This document shows, piece by piece, positions 32,917 through 42,207 of a stretch of DNA of 64,000 nucleotides (its first letter is position 1; every line of letters begins with the position of its first letter). The notes under the pieces were generated by a model. The model worked only from the letters and a program-made list of their open reading frames with translations, did not search any database and was not told where the DNA came from. Source of the DNA: Exobacillus caeni. GTDB taxonomy: Bacteria; Bacillota; Bacilli; Bacillales; Guptibacillaceae. A program made the position numbers and the translations under genes. Location of the stretch: assembly GCF_005747095.1 (NCBI RefSeq), contig NZ_SWLG01000008.1, forward strand, positions 186,001 through 250,000, written 5' to 3'.

Positions 32917-33966
32917 ATGAACAAATTGGTTTTGTTAATCGCCGCTTTTATTGGTGGCTATTTATTTAACTTTTTCAACATTCCTGCAGGATGGCTATTA
33001 GGCGCAATGCTTGTCGGAGCTTTTTACAGGCTTTTTATTGGCGATGTTTCTTATTCTCCAATGCTCTTTGACCTTGCTCTTGCTGTCATCGGTATCAGTA
33101 TTGGACTGACAATAAAAATCATCATGTTCAAGCAAGTGGCCAGTTTCTTGCTCCCGCTTGCAGTATCCATGTTCACTTTACTGGCAGCTAGCTGGCTGCT
33201 TGGGAAACTTCTTGAAAGAAAGTCTAGCCTTGATCCAAAAACGGCCCTCTTTTGCTGCATACCGGCTGGAGCATCCGTTATGATGGCACTTAGCAGAGAA
33301 TACAAGGCAAATCTCAGTATGGTCGCAGCCTTTCAAACGGTTAGAATCATGTTGTTAGTATCTACGATTCCAATCACCGCAGGCTTTATGTCCTCCTTTA
33401 TCGAAACAGACGAAGTTCAAAAATCCAGTATTGGAGCAAGTGTGGGTGTAGGTCTCCCATCATCATGGCTCGGATTTGTCCTGTATGCTTTTCTGATAGG
33501 CGTAACGTTATTTATCGCAGGAAAATGGAAAATTCCAATTGCTCCATTTTTATATGCTATTATCCTCGGGTTTTTGTTTAACACGTTCATCCATGCCCTT
33601 CCATCTATGCCGAACCTGCTGGTTGGTGGAGGAATGGCTATGCTGGGAGTAATCATAGGTCTCAGATTCGACCGGGAATCTGTTGCAGAGTTTAAAAGTA
33701 TCGGCTGGACTAGCCTTGGAGTTTTGATGGCATTTTTCATCCTTACATTTTTGTCTACATTTGTATTTTATTTATTGACTCCACTCGATTTTATCACGAG
33801 TCTGCTTGCTGTCGTCCCGGCCGGAGCTCCGCAGATGGCATCTGTTGCTTCTCTTCTTCACCTGGATGCAAGCATCGTAGCCGCCATGCAAGTAATCAGG
33901 CTGTTAGCTATTGTAGTTTTGATACCTCTGATCATCCCATTTTTAGTAAAAACCGAAAAAACGTAA
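32917..33966 (+). CDS. AbrB-family (PF05145) membrane protein
   Basis: A 349-residue protein with about ten hydrophobic segments in two repeats: FNIPAGWLLGAMLVG ... IPAGASVMMALSREY, then PIAPFLYAIILGFLFN ... VVPAGAPQMASVA. This duplicated AbrB membrane domain is unrelated to the AbrB DNA-binding protein; family members are sometimes linked to ammonia monooxygenase annotation without proof. The transported substrate is unknown. ATG behind ttaaggtg. Closed by a terminator. Confidence 0.85.
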   Translation: MNKLVLLIAAFIGGYLFNFFNIPAGWLLGAMLVGAFYRLFIGDVSYSPMLFDLALAVIGISIGLTIKIIMFKQVASFLLPLAVSMFTLLAASWLLGKLLERKSSLDPKTALFCCIPAGASVMMALSREYKANLSMVAAFQTVRIMLLVSTIPITAGFMSSFIETDEVQKSSIGASVGVGLPSSWLGFVLYAFLIGVTLFIAGKWKIPIAPFLYAIILGFLFNTFIHALPSMPNLLVGGGMAMLGVIIGLRFDRESVAEFKSIGWTSLGVLMAFFILTFLSTFVFYLLTPLDFITSLLAVVPAGAPQMASVASLLHLDASIVAAMQVIRLLAIVVLIPLIIPFLVKTEKT

Positions 33967-33969
33967 GCC

Positions 33970-34003
33970 AAAATCCCTATGGTTATGCCCAAAGGGATTT
34001 TTC
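33970..34003 (+). terminator. Terminator of the AbrB-family gene
   Basis: aaaatccct and agggattttt form the stem, with cccaaagggat near the tip; followed by a T run. Confidence 0.7.
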
Positions 34004-34106
34004 TTTCCAACTATATGTATTTTGGAATAAACAGATGACGCAATTCCTCAATTTCATCCTACATGGTAGGTATCCTTGATGAGAATATGACATCATTGTA
34101 AGCTTC

Positions 34107-34730
34107 TTAATTCATTGCTTTTCTAAGAACTATTTTCCGATACATTCCATTCAGCATGATCGGAGAATCTTCCTGTAATGTTAATGTCCTTCCATGCTCT
34201 TCAAATATCGCTTTGAAAGCTATTCCGATATCGGTTCCTAAGACACTTATGATTGGTCTCAGCAATCTTTTATGAAACGGAAGAGCCTTGTTATCAGGTG
34301 CGAACTTATCAAATATAACCATTACGCCATTAGGCTTTAACAATCTCTCCATCTCTCGAAAACATCTCGGTGCATCCGGAACTACCGAAAGTATTAAGTG
34401 AGCGAACACAAAATCAAATGATTGGTCATCGAATCCCATATCCTGAGCGTCCATTTCGAAAAACTTCACCGTCCCGTTTCGGTCCTTCGCTTTTGCCTTA
34501 ACCAGCATATCAGCTGAAAAATCTATGGCTGTAATATTGAACTTTTCATAATCTATCAATTCTAGATCTGCACCGGTTCCTACTCCAACAAACAATATTT
34601 TATGTTCCGGAAGAAGTGTAATCTTTCGAAAAATTTCCTTTCTGGCATTTAGAAACAAACCAGCATTAAAAACCTTATCGTAAACTGGTGACCAAATTCT
34701 GTATATAATTTTGTTCCAGGAATTTATCAC
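34107..34730 (-). CDS. Class I SAM-dependent methyltransferase
   Basis: A 207-residue methyltransferase: motif I ILFVGVGTGADLELI (about 45-59), acidic loop ITAIDFSADML, motif DAQDMGFDDQSFDFVFAHLILS and LKPNGVMVIFDKF. This pattern is of the UbiE/PmtA type, acting on small molecules or lipids. Start GTG at 34730, 9 bases after a ggagg site. Substrate unknown. Confidence 0.85.
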   Translation of the reverse strand: MINSWNKIIYRIWSPVYDKVFNAGLFLNARKEIFRKITLLPEHKILFVGVGTGADLELIDYEKFNITAIDFSADMLVKAKAKDRNGTVKFFEMDAQDMGFDDQSFDFVFAHLILSVVPDAPRCFREMERLLKPNGVMVIFDKFAPDNKALPFHKRLLRPIISVLGTDIGIAFKAIFEEHGRTLTLQEDSPIMLNGMYRKIVLRKAMN

Positions 34731-35007
34731 CTGCGCTTTCCTCCTTTAAAATAACTTAACCTGAACGAATGGAGAGTTTATATCGATAAAGCTTTTCATA
34801 AAACACTCTTTACTTATTTCGAAACCGTGCAAGATAATTCCTTTTAATAAAATAAAAATTTACGTCAGGAAAACAAGGACAATTTTCACATTTTATTCCT
34901 CACTAATAATTAAAATAGTTAAAATTTTCTTAAAAAAAGGTTCATTTTACCCACATCCCTTTTATATACTTAAAGTGATACATACTTTTATCTAGGAGGT
35001 GAATGTG

Positions 35008-35424
35008 TTGAAATTAGGTGTAGCTTTCTTAAAAATCGCTGCTGTATATTTTTTGTTCGGAGTTGGAATGGGAATAACAATGGAAATTCTACAGGATCAT
35101 CGACTGGCTGGAGCACACGCCCATATTAACCTTGTTGGCTGGGCATCCATGGCATTGTTTGGTGTTATGTATGTCCTGTTCCCCAAAGCAGGCGAATCCA
35201 TTTTAGCAAAACTTCATTTCTGGCTTTATAACATTTCTTTGCCATTATTCATGCTAGGACTTTCTTTCTTACTTTATGGTAACGAATCCTTAATGTTCTT
35301 ACTGATGATTTTCCCTAACATCCTTGTGTTGAGCGTCGTACTTTTTGTAATTAACGTATTTATGCATGTAAAAGCTGATAATATTACGAAGATATTTAAT
35401 AAAGATCAAAAATCTGCGGTATAA
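35008..35424 (+). CDS. Short cytochrome-oxidase-subunit-I-like membrane protein
   Basis: A 138-residue membrane protein with four helices. The motif AGAHAHINLVGWASMALFGVMYVLFP resembles the haem-ligand region of haem-copper oxidase subunit I, and proteins of this size are often labelled cytochrome oxidase-like. It has no further conserved histidines for a full binuclear centre. The AGGAGGTG at 34994-35001 decides the start: TTG at 35008 (8 bases) or GTG at 35005 (5 bases); the GTG at 34999 is inside the site. Monocistronic. Confidence 0.75.
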   Translation: MKLGVAFLKIAAVYFLFGVGMGITMEILQDHRLAGAHAHINLVGWASMALFGVMYVLFPKAGESILAKLHFWLYNISLPLFMLGLSFLLYGNESLMFLLMIFPNILVLSVVLFVINVFMHVKADNITKIFNKDQKSAV

Positions 35425-35459
35425 AAAATGCCCGCATGGATTTTCCATGTGGGCATTTT
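35425..35459. terminator. Bidirectional terminator between convergent genes
   Basis: Arms aaaatgcccgcatgga (35425-35440) and tccatgtgggcatttt (35444-35459). Confidence 0.88.
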
Positions 35460-35464
35460 GTTAT

Positions 35465-36742
35465 TTATTGATTAGAAAACAGCGCTTTTTGATCAAGTGT
35501 TAAATTGGTATTTTGTTTTTCTCCATCTCGATAGTATGTTACTTTTACCTCTTCTCCTGCTTCTGTTTTATTATATAGATATTCTCTTAAATCGAGGCTA
35601 TTTTTTATCTCTGTTTCTTCGATCGAGACAATGATATCTTTGGCCTGCAAACCCGCGTTTTCTGCTGGAGAATCTGGTTCAACCGAACGGATAACAATAC
35701 CTTGCTTTACATCTTCAGGCAAGTTAATTTCTTTCTCTAACATTTCTCGCGGTATATCCGATAGATTAAGAATCGATACACCCAAATATGGGCGTTTAAC
35801 CTCTCCCTCAGATTCTAGTTGTTCTATAATCGGCTGTGCAACATCGGCAGGGATAGAAAACCCGATTCCTTCTACTGTTGTTCTGGCAATTTTAGAAGAG
35901 TTTATGCCTACAACTTCCCCGTTGATGTTTATTAACGGACCACCGCTGTTTCCAGGATTGATCGACGCATCGGTCTGTAGTACCTGCGCTTCCCAATCCG
36001 GCGTTTTGTCTCCATTTATATCAACCGGAATAGACTCGTTTACATTAGAAATAACACCGGTCGTTACTGTTCCTTCCAAAAATCCTAACGGGTTACCAAC
36101 TGCGATAGCTGGTTCTCCTACATTTAATTTGCTAGAATCTCCAAAGTCAGCAACGGTTTTAACATTTTTAGCATCGATCTCCAAAACAGCAATATCCATC
36201 AGTGGATCAGTACCGAGAAGTTTGGCAGACACGGTTGTATTTTCCGCCAACTTCACCACAAGGCTGTCTGCTTTTTCGACTACATGATTGTTTGTCGCTA
36301 CATAGGCTTTTCCGTTTTCTTTCTTATAAATGAAACCTGAACCCGCTCCAACAGCCTGCTGCTGGCCATCACTTTCACTACTATCTCCTCCAAATATGGA
36401 GCCCTGTTGAGGAGTTCTCTTGTTGATTACACTGACCACAGCATCCCTCACTTCCTTGACTGCTTCGGTCACATCTGTTGTTACTCCGGTATTTTCCGTT
36501 TCTGACGTTTCTTCCTTGTTGTTTGCTTCAGCAGAGGAGTTTTTATTGGAAGAATCTTCACTTGAATTATCGTTAGAAGATTCTGCCGTGGAATTATTAC
36601 TTGAATCCCCCTCTGAAGACGTTTGATCATCACTTACACAACCGGTCAACGGCATAATAAGCATCGCACTCATAAGAATTCCAGTGATCCCTTTCCGTGA
36701 CCACTGTTTCGTGGCTTCTATTCTACTATTGTCCTCTCCCAC
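35465..36742 (-). CDS. HtrA-type serine protease with apparent lipobox
   Basis: A trypsin-like S1C protease with PDZ domain. Catalytic triad motifs are TNNHVV (His), TDPLMDIAVLEI (Asp) and NPGNSGGPLI (Ser); the PDZ part is RPYLGVSILNLSDIP to AENAGLQAKDIIVSI. It handles misfolded proteins outside the membrane. The N-terminus has a hydrophobic stretch ending MLIMPLTGC, which fits a lipobox, followed by a long Ser/Asn/Glu-rich linker. Typical Bacillus HtrA/HtrB have an uncleaved membrane anchor instead. The frame opens at 36751; GTG at 36742 has the better spacing from aagga. Confidence 0.88.
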   Translation of the reverse strand: MGEDNSRIEATKQWSRKGITGILMSAMLIMPLTGCVSDDQTSSEGDSSNNSTAESSNDNSSEDSSNKNSSAEANNKEETSETENTGVTTDVTEAVKEVRDAVVSVINKRTPQQGSIFGGDSSESDGQQQAVGAGSGFIYKKENGKAYVATNNHVVEKADSLVVKLAENTTVSAKLLGTDPLMDIAVLEIDAKNVKTVADFGDSSKLNVGEPAIAVGNPLGFLEGTVTTGVISNVNESIPVDINGDKTPDWEAQVLQTDASINPGNSGGPLININGEVVGINSSKIARTTVEGIGFSIPADVAQPIIEQLESEGEVKRPYLGVSILNLSDIPREMLEKEINLPEDVKQGIVIRSVEPDSPAENAGLQAKDIIVSIEETEIKNSLDLREYLYNKTEAGEEVKVTYYRDGEKQNTNLTLDQKALFSNQ

Positions 36743-36905
36743 TACTATCACATCCTTATCATTTCTTTTATACTATTTTCCCTACCTTCACTGAAAGAAA
36801 CATAGCTATATAAAAAGAAAGAAAAAATCCATCCTGTGGACTGGAAGGGAAGTGTTTATTGCAATATGGTTTTTTTTAGAAAAATTTAAAGACACCATTT
36901 TTCGT

Positions 36906-38369
36906 TCATTCACCAATTATATTACCCAGATTCCATTTTTTGATGTTGAATGAAGTATTTCTCAACGATTCAAACTGAATGCTCTCATCATCTGGAACAG
37001 GGTAGAACCTGGCGGTAAAGGTTTCCTCACCATTATTGATAAATACTTCAATCGAAGATGTATCAATAAAGATTCTTAATGAGTTAAGGTCATCTAGATA
37101 ACATTGTCGTTTTTCAACGGTTCCGTCAACATAACTTTTCCGCTCCAGAGAAAAGAGATTTTGCTTTTTCGAGTATACTATTCTCGCAGCCCCGCCTATT
37201 GTAATAGAGAACCATCCTTCTGAAACCTGAATGTTATCTAACAACAGCTCAACAGCTTTTCCACTTACTTCTTTCAGTTTCACATTTTCATAATTCAGTA
37301 CTACTTTATGTTCAATCGCCTCTCCAAGACGAAGGCTTTCAAGTTCCTGAACCGGTAGTTGAACAACTTTCCCACCAGTTAGTCTCAACTCTCGCGGAAT
37401 CGTCATGTTGTGTAGCCACTTATGTCCTATCGTTGGATGGTCCTGCTCATTCTGGTCCGGTACGCTCATCCAGGCAAAAAGAATCCTTCTGCCCTGTTCG
37501 TCTTCGGTTGTTTGCGGCGCATAAAAATCGAAACCTCGGTCAAGTTCTTCGAATTCTCCATGCATGAATACACCACTCACCGGTTCGAAAGTACCGATAA
37601 CATAACCTGATTGATAAACGTTCTGATACTCCATTCCTTCCGGCTTTAGTCCCTGGGGAGAAAAAACCAAAACATCGGTCTCATCAAGAGAAAACAAATC
37701 CGGACATTCAAACATGTATCCAAAGTCATTTAGCGGGGGCTTTCCTCCTCCTGCTAACATTCCAAGGTGTTCCCAATCAATAAGGTCCTCAGAAGCAAAC
37801 AGGGCGACTGCACCCTTCAAGTCACTCGTTTGAGCACCGACAACCATGAAGTACCGGCCATCTTGTTCCCACACTTTTGGATCTCGGAAGTGTGATGTAT
37901 AACCTACAGGAAGTTCAATTACAGGACCTTTTTTATCGAAGTTAACTCCGTCCCCGGACACTGCAAGACACTGGTACGTCTCTCTGTTTCCTTCCTTATC
38001 TTTTACATTTCCGGTATAAAACAAATGAAGTTCATCATTATGTCCGATCGCGCTCCCGGAGTAACAGCCGTTCTTTTCAAACCATTCGGATGGAGTCAAT
38101 GCGATTTCTTCATGCTTCCAGGTCACAAGATCCTTTGAAACGTAATGCCCCCAAAACTTTGCACCATGACCAGTCTTAAACGGCATCCATTGATAAAAAA
38201 GGTGATAATTTCCGTCCCATTGGATAAAACCATTAGGATCATTCAACAAGCCGACCGGGGGCATCAGGTGGTACTTTAAGCGATAAGGGTCCTGTTCCAC
38301 AATATCTTTATTTAGTTCTATCTCTTCGTATGCCTTACGCCGAAGCTGTTGATCTCTCGACAAGATCAC
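36906..38369 (-). CDS. sacA: Sucrose-6-phosphate hydrolase (GH32)
   Basis: A 487-residue cytoplasmic GH32 invertase. The nucleophile Asp is in LLNDPNGFIQWDG (about 42), FRDPKVW carries the transition-state Asp and ECPDLF the acid/base Glu. A beta-sandwich follows from about 350. It splits sucrose-6-phosphate from the PTS into glucose-6-phosphate and fructose. Start GTG at 38369, overlapping the fructokinase stop by 4 bases. Last gene of the sucrose operon. Confidence 0.95.
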   Translation of the reverse strand: MILSRDQQLRRKAYEEIELNKDIVEQDPYRLKYHLMPPVGLLNDPNGFIQWDGNYHLFYQWMPFKTGHGAKFWGHYVSKDLVTWKHEEIALTPSEWFEKNGCYSGSAIGHNDELHLFYTGNVKDKEGNRETYQCLAVSGDGVNFDKKGPVIELPVGYTSHFRDPKVWEQDGRYFMVVGAQTSDLKGAVALFASEDLIDWEHLGMLAGGGKPPLNDFGYMFECPDLFSLDETDVLVFSPQGLKPEGMEYQNVYQSGYVIGTFEPVSGVFMHGEFEELDRGFDFYAPQTTEDEQGRRILFAWMSVPDQNEQDHPTIGHKWLHNMTIPRELRLTGGKVVQLPVQELESLRLGEAIEHKVVLNYENVKLKEVSGKAVELLLDNIQVSEGWFSITIGGAARIVYSKKQNLFSLERKSYVDGTVEKRQCYLDDLNSLRIFIDTSSIEVFINNGEETFTARFYPVPDDESIQFESLRNTSFNIKKWNLGNIIGE

Positions 38370-39325
38370 TCCACCTCTTTCTTCAGGTGTTCTTTGACTT
38401 CATCCCGAGTTGGAAGTGCTGTCATTGCACCTTTCGTTGATGCTGCCAGTGCACCAGAAACAGACGCGAATTTAACCATTTGGACAGCTTTCTCAAGAGA
38501 TAGAGAACGAATATTTCCATCGTAGTTATTCAAGGAGAAAAGTATGCCTGAAACAAAGGCATCCCCTGCACCTGTAGTATCGACTGCTTTTATCTTCATA
38601 GCAGGTACATGTTCAATTCCTTCGGAAGTGCTGACATAGCTTCCCTCCGCTCCAAACGTGACGAGGATGATCGGTATTTCATACGTTTTTAATTTCTCAA
38701 TTCCCTTCTCGATGTCTTTTTCTCCAGTGATAAATTCAAGTTCTTCTTCTGAAATCTTTAAAAGATCTGCCAGTCCTAACATAGATACAATCGTTTCCCG
38801 AGCCTGTTCCTTCGAGTTCCATAGCCCTAAGCGCAAATTAGGATCATAAGATATGAGCATCCCTTTTTCTTTTGCCACCTTTACCGCATGGTGGGTCGCC
38901 TCTTTCGCCGGGCTGGTGATCATCGAAATCGATCCAAAATGCAGTATTTTGTGATCATCAAAATCAGCTTCCTCTATCTCCTCTACCTTTAAAAATCGAT
39001 CCGCACTGGGATCAATATAAAAATCAAAGCTTCGTTCTCCGTCTTCGGCGTTTGTTACGAAAACAACTCCTGTCCTAACATCCTCTGTCAAAATCATTCG
39101 TTCCGTACGAACACCATATTGTTGTAACGTTTCTTTTAAAAATCGACCCAGAACATCATCCCCTACCTTTCCTACAAAGGTAGATTTCAATCCTAACCGG
39201 GCTATACCAACTGCTACATTGGCAGGTGCTCCACCAGGACTTTTTTGATACGTGATGTTTTCTTGATCAAGCGGAATAAAGTCAATGAGTGCTTCCCCTA
39301 ATGCGATAACTCCATGCTTTTTCAT
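38366..39325 (-). CDS. Fructokinase (PfkB family)
   Basis: A 319-residue ribokinase-family sugar kinase: GEALIDFIPLD at the start, GGAPANVAVGIARLG (substrate) and the C-terminal DTTGAGDAFVSGIL with the catalytic Asp. It phosphorylates the fructose released by SacA. Start ATG at 39325 behind taggtgg; the GTG at 39334 lies within that site. Between sacP and sacA, coupled to sacA by overlap. Confidence 0.93.
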   Translation of the reverse strand: MKKHGVIALGEALIDFIPLDQENITYQKSPGGAPANVAVGIARLGLKSTFVGKVGDDVLGRFLKETLQQYGVRTERMILTEDVRTGVVFVTNAEDGERSFDFYIDPSADRFLKVEEIEEADFDDHKILHFGSISMITSPAKEATHHAVKVAKEKGMLISYDPNLRLGLWNSKEQARETIVSMLGLADLLKISEEELEFITGEKDIEKGIEKLKTYEIPIILVTFGAEGSYVSTSEGIEHVPAMKIKAVDTTGAGDAFVSGILFSLNNYDGNIRSLSLEKAVQMVKFASVSGALAASTKGAMTALPTRDEVKEHLKKEVE

Positions 39326-39433
39326 CTTTTCCACCTACTTAAGCTTTATTTAGTCTCTTTTATTTTAAAAAGTACCTTTAAAAAAAGAAAGGGGGCCAAC
39401 ACATCTAGTATGCCAGTTCCCCCATAGCTTTGT

Positions 39434-40843
39434 TTAAGAAGCCTGTCTTGTTGCTCCGTCATTAGCCGTTTCCTTTTTTTCTTCTTTCCAGCCCAGCAGC
39501 AAGGCCGCAATGAATGCACCAGCTACTGCGATGATAAATCCTATGCCGTAGTTAATCGGATCCTGGGCGATCGCAAACATCGGAATACCAGTTAACCCGA
39601 TACCATTCGCCATCACCTGTGAAGTTACTACATAGGCACCACCAAGCGCACCACCTATTGCCGCTCCAATAAACGGACGACGGTATCTTAAATTAACACC
39701 GAAAATAGCGGGTTCCGTAATTCCAAGAAAAGCAGATACTGCAGCTGGAATCGCAATTTCTTTCGTCTTCTGGTTCTTTGTTTTGAAAAATACTGCCAGT
39801 GCTGCTCCACCCTGTGCCACATTTGCCATGGCCCAGATCGGCAGCAAATAGTTTCCTCCGATTTTAGCCAATAGCTCCGCTTCGATCGCATGGAAGCTGT
39901 GATGGACTCCCGTCAACACAATCGTTGAATAAAGACCTCCAAAAATAAACCCTGCAATCGGACCAGCAATATCATAGACAAGATTCAATGCTGTAGTGAT
40001 TCCATCACCAAGAATGCGGCCTAACGGGCCTACCACTAGTAGTGCAATAAAACCAGTAAAGATAACTGTCAGGAAAGGTGTTAAAAGTAAATCTACAACA
40101 TTTGGAATCACTTTACGCAAAGCTCTTTCAAGTTTTGCCATAATATAAACTGTTAATAAGACCGGGATAACTGTTCCCTGATAGCCAAGCATCTCTACCC
40201 CAAAACCGAAAAAGTCCAGTGTAGAAGGCTGTGCATCAGCAAGCCCCCATGGGTTAAGCAGAGCCGGGTGAGTCATTATCCCTCCGATAACAGCACCAAG
40301 GTACGGGTTACCGCCAAATTCTTTTGCAGCACTATAACCGATTAAGATAGGCAAAATGATAAATGCTGCAGAAGAAAACATATCCAGCATGACAAATAGT
40401 GTACTTTCTGGATCCATCCACTCGTAGGTACGCATCAGGCCAAGAAGTCCCATCAGCATACCAGAAGCAACAATAGCAGGAATGATCGGAACAAAGATAT
40501 TCGATAACGTTCTTGCAAACCGCGCAAACGGATTCATTTTCTTTTTCGCTGCATCACCATGTGATACATTAGAAGATTTATCTTCTTCCATGGAGACCCC
40601 TACGAGAGGAGCAAATTCGGAATAAACTTTATTGACAGCGCCTGTACCAAAGATTATTTGAAATTGACCTGAACTGGAGAATGCTCCCTTTACACCTTCT
40701 ATTTCTTCAATCGCTTCTTTATTGATTCGGCTTTCGTCTTCAATCACTAGACGAAGCCGGGTTGCACAATGTGTCGCGCTTATTACATTGTTTTTGCCGC
40801 CTAATAGAGTGACAAGTTGTTGTGCTACTTCATGAGTATCCAT
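39434..40843 (-). CDS. sacP: Sucrose-specific PTS EIIBC
   Basis: A 469-residue PTS permease. The EIIB domain (about 1-85) has the phosphorylated Cys in SATHCATRLRL (C26); the EIIC domain (about 105-455) has roughly ten helices with GITEPAIFGVNLR. No IIA domain is present, so an outside IIA (as for SacP) is needed. It imports and phosphorylates sucrose. ATG behind gaggagg. Expression is gated by the RAT/terminator at 41001-41108. Confidence 0.94.
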   Translation of the reverse strand: MDTHEVAQQLVTLLGGKNNVISATHCATRLRLVIEDESRINKEAIEEIEGVKGAFSSSGQFQIIFGTGAVNKVYSEFAPLVGVSMEEDKSSNVSHGDAAKKKMNPFARFARTLSNIFVPIIPAIVASGMLMGLLGLMRTYEWMDPESTLFVMLDMFSSAAFIILPILIGYSAAKEFGGNPYLGAVIGGIMTHPALLNPWGLADAQPSTLDFFGFGVEMLGYQGTVIPVLLTVYIMAKLERALRKVIPNVVDLLLTPFLTVIFTGFIALLVVGPLGRILGDGITTALNLVYDIAGPIAGFIFGGLYSTIVLTGVHHSFHAIEAELLAKIGGNYLLPIWAMANVAQGGAALAVFFKTKNQKTKEIAIPAAVSAFLGITEPAIFGVNLRYRRPFIGAAIGGALGGAYVVTSQVMANGIGLTGIPMFAIAQDPINYGIGFIIAVAGAFIAALLLGWKEEKKETANDGATRQAS

Positions 40844-41000
40844 ATTAGTTTCCTCCTCGATTTTGTTGATTGCAGGCTTTTTTTAAGTATTTTGAATGTT
40901 GAACTCGGATTAAAGAATCTTTCTTAGTGTTTCACGGTGTTTTATTAGTACCTCAGGACAATCAGTTATAACCTTTTTCAGATTCCAAACCCAGCCCAAC

Positions 41001-41085
41001 AAAAAAAGACCTAAAATATACAAAGTATACATAGGTATCTCAAGAGAGACGCATTACCTATGACGCCTTATACATTCTAGGTCTT
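41001..41085 (-). terminator. Leader terminator of the sucrose operon
   Basis: On the minus strand aagaccta (from 41085-41078) pairs with taggtctt (from 41013-41006), followed by seven T. Its 5' arm is shared with the RAT element, so SacT binding to RAT would prevent it from forming. Confidence 0.85.
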
Positions 41086-41108
41086 GCCTGCATTACCAGT
41101 AACAATCC
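41080..41108 (-). promoter_or_regulatory. RAT, ribonucleic antiterminator for SacT/SacY-type proteins
   Basis: The 29-nt minus-strand sequence starts GGATTGTTACTGGTAATG and ends CAGGCAAGACC, close to the known SacT/SacY RAT (GGATTGTGACTGGTAAAG...). It overlaps the terminator stem of the sacP leader. Confidence 0.92.
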
Positions 41109-41135
41109 TGCAATATGAACTTTTTACTGTTTATT

Positions 41136-41164
41136 ATTCTACAATGTGAAAGCGCTATCGTCAA
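41136..41164 (-). promoter_or_regulatory. SigA promoter of the sucrose operon with embedded cre site
   Basis: -35 TTGACG (41159-41164) and -10 TAGAAT (41136-41141) with a 17-base spacer on the minus strand. The spacer holds a cre-like sequence, TGAAAGCGCTATCG on the plus strand (41147-41160), one base off consensus. CcpA would block the promoter when glucose is present. Confidence 0.8.
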
Positions 41165-41185
41165 CTACTAAAGCATATTTTCTTC

Positions 41186-42013
41186 TTACTTTTGGATAAG
41201 CCTCTGGAGATGCAGCGAAATATAAGCGATTTCCGTTTCAGGTAAATCCACACTGTATTCTTCTTGTAAATACTTTGCAATTTCCTTTGATGTTTCAAAC
41301 GCTCTTTCATATTTTATTTTTATTAATTCCATCATATCCACATCCATCGGTTCAAACTCGCTTCCCTGATCGATTCTATTTAAGGCAAACCGCAGATGAG
41401 TCATCAGTCTCTGATAATTGATACTGGATTCTTCGATCGTAAGATTCAACTTCATTTCAACTCGCTCGATAAATTCTCTTAAAATAGTTGCTCTTTCAAG
41501 TGATTCACTCATCGAGAGTCCGCCAAGTTTCGCTGTATGTATGTGAAGCGCAATATGGGCAACTTCATCAAGAGGAATTTCAACACCGATCTCCTTTTTA
41601 ATCTCTTCTTTTGCCCACAATCCTATTTCATACTCTTTCTTATACAATAATTTTATTTCATTTGTTAACTTGTTTTGTATGGGAAAGCCCTGTTCCAGCC
41701 TTTCCAATGCAAAAGAAAGATGGTCTGTTAGGGCAATATGAATGTGATCATTTAACGGTGAGTTCAAATATCCCTCAGCATAACTAATGACTTTTTCTGC
41801 GAGCTCGATATGTTCTTCAGGCAGTGTTGCCAGCAGCTGCTGGAACTTTTCTGAAGAATTATCGTGTAACAGGAAGATCTTTTCAATGTTTTGTTTTTGG
41901 ATGATGTCATTTTTCCGTTTTTGGAACGCGATGCCCTTTCCCATCACAATCTTTTCCTGGGGACCATCAATGACGACGACAGCATTATTATTTAAAATCT
42001 TGAAAATCCGCAT
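41186..42013 (-). CDS. sacT: SacT/LicT-family transcription antiterminator
   Basis: A 275-residue BglG-family protein: N-terminal RNA-binding CAT domain (about 1-55: MRIFKILNNNAVVV, MGKGIAFQKRKND) and two PRD domains with conserved histidines (LTDHLSFAL, HIALHIH; MTHLRFALNRI, YISLHLQRL). The PTS phosphorylates the PRDs and sets activity. It binds RAT and lets transcription pass into sacP. It lies immediately upstream of the sacP promoter. Confidence 0.94.
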   Translation of the reverse strand: MRIFKILNNNAVVVIDGPQEKIVMGKGIAFQKRKNDIIQKQNIEKIFLLHDNSSEKFQQLLATLPEEHIELAEKVISYAEGYLNSPLNDHIHIALTDHLSFALERLEQGFPIQNKLTNEIKLLYKKEYEIGLWAKEEIKKEIGVEIPLDEVAHIALHIHTAKLGGLSMSESLERATILREFIERVEMKLNLTIEESSINYQRLMTHLRFALNRIDQGSEFEPMDVDMMELIKIKYERAFETSKEIAKYLQEEYSVDLPETEIAYISLHLQRLIQK

Positions 42014-42207
42014 ACTGTATCTTCCTCCGGTGAATTGCTATCTATCATCATACCTGAAAGAGCAACCACTAAACAAGCGTATGTTCTTTATTACCTTTTA
42101 GCAGTTGCTTTCATTTAAGCTTTCTATATTTTTCACCTGGACACTGGCACTAATACCTATGTCATGAATATTTTAAAACAGAGTATAAGAAGAATGGAGT
42201 GCCAACA

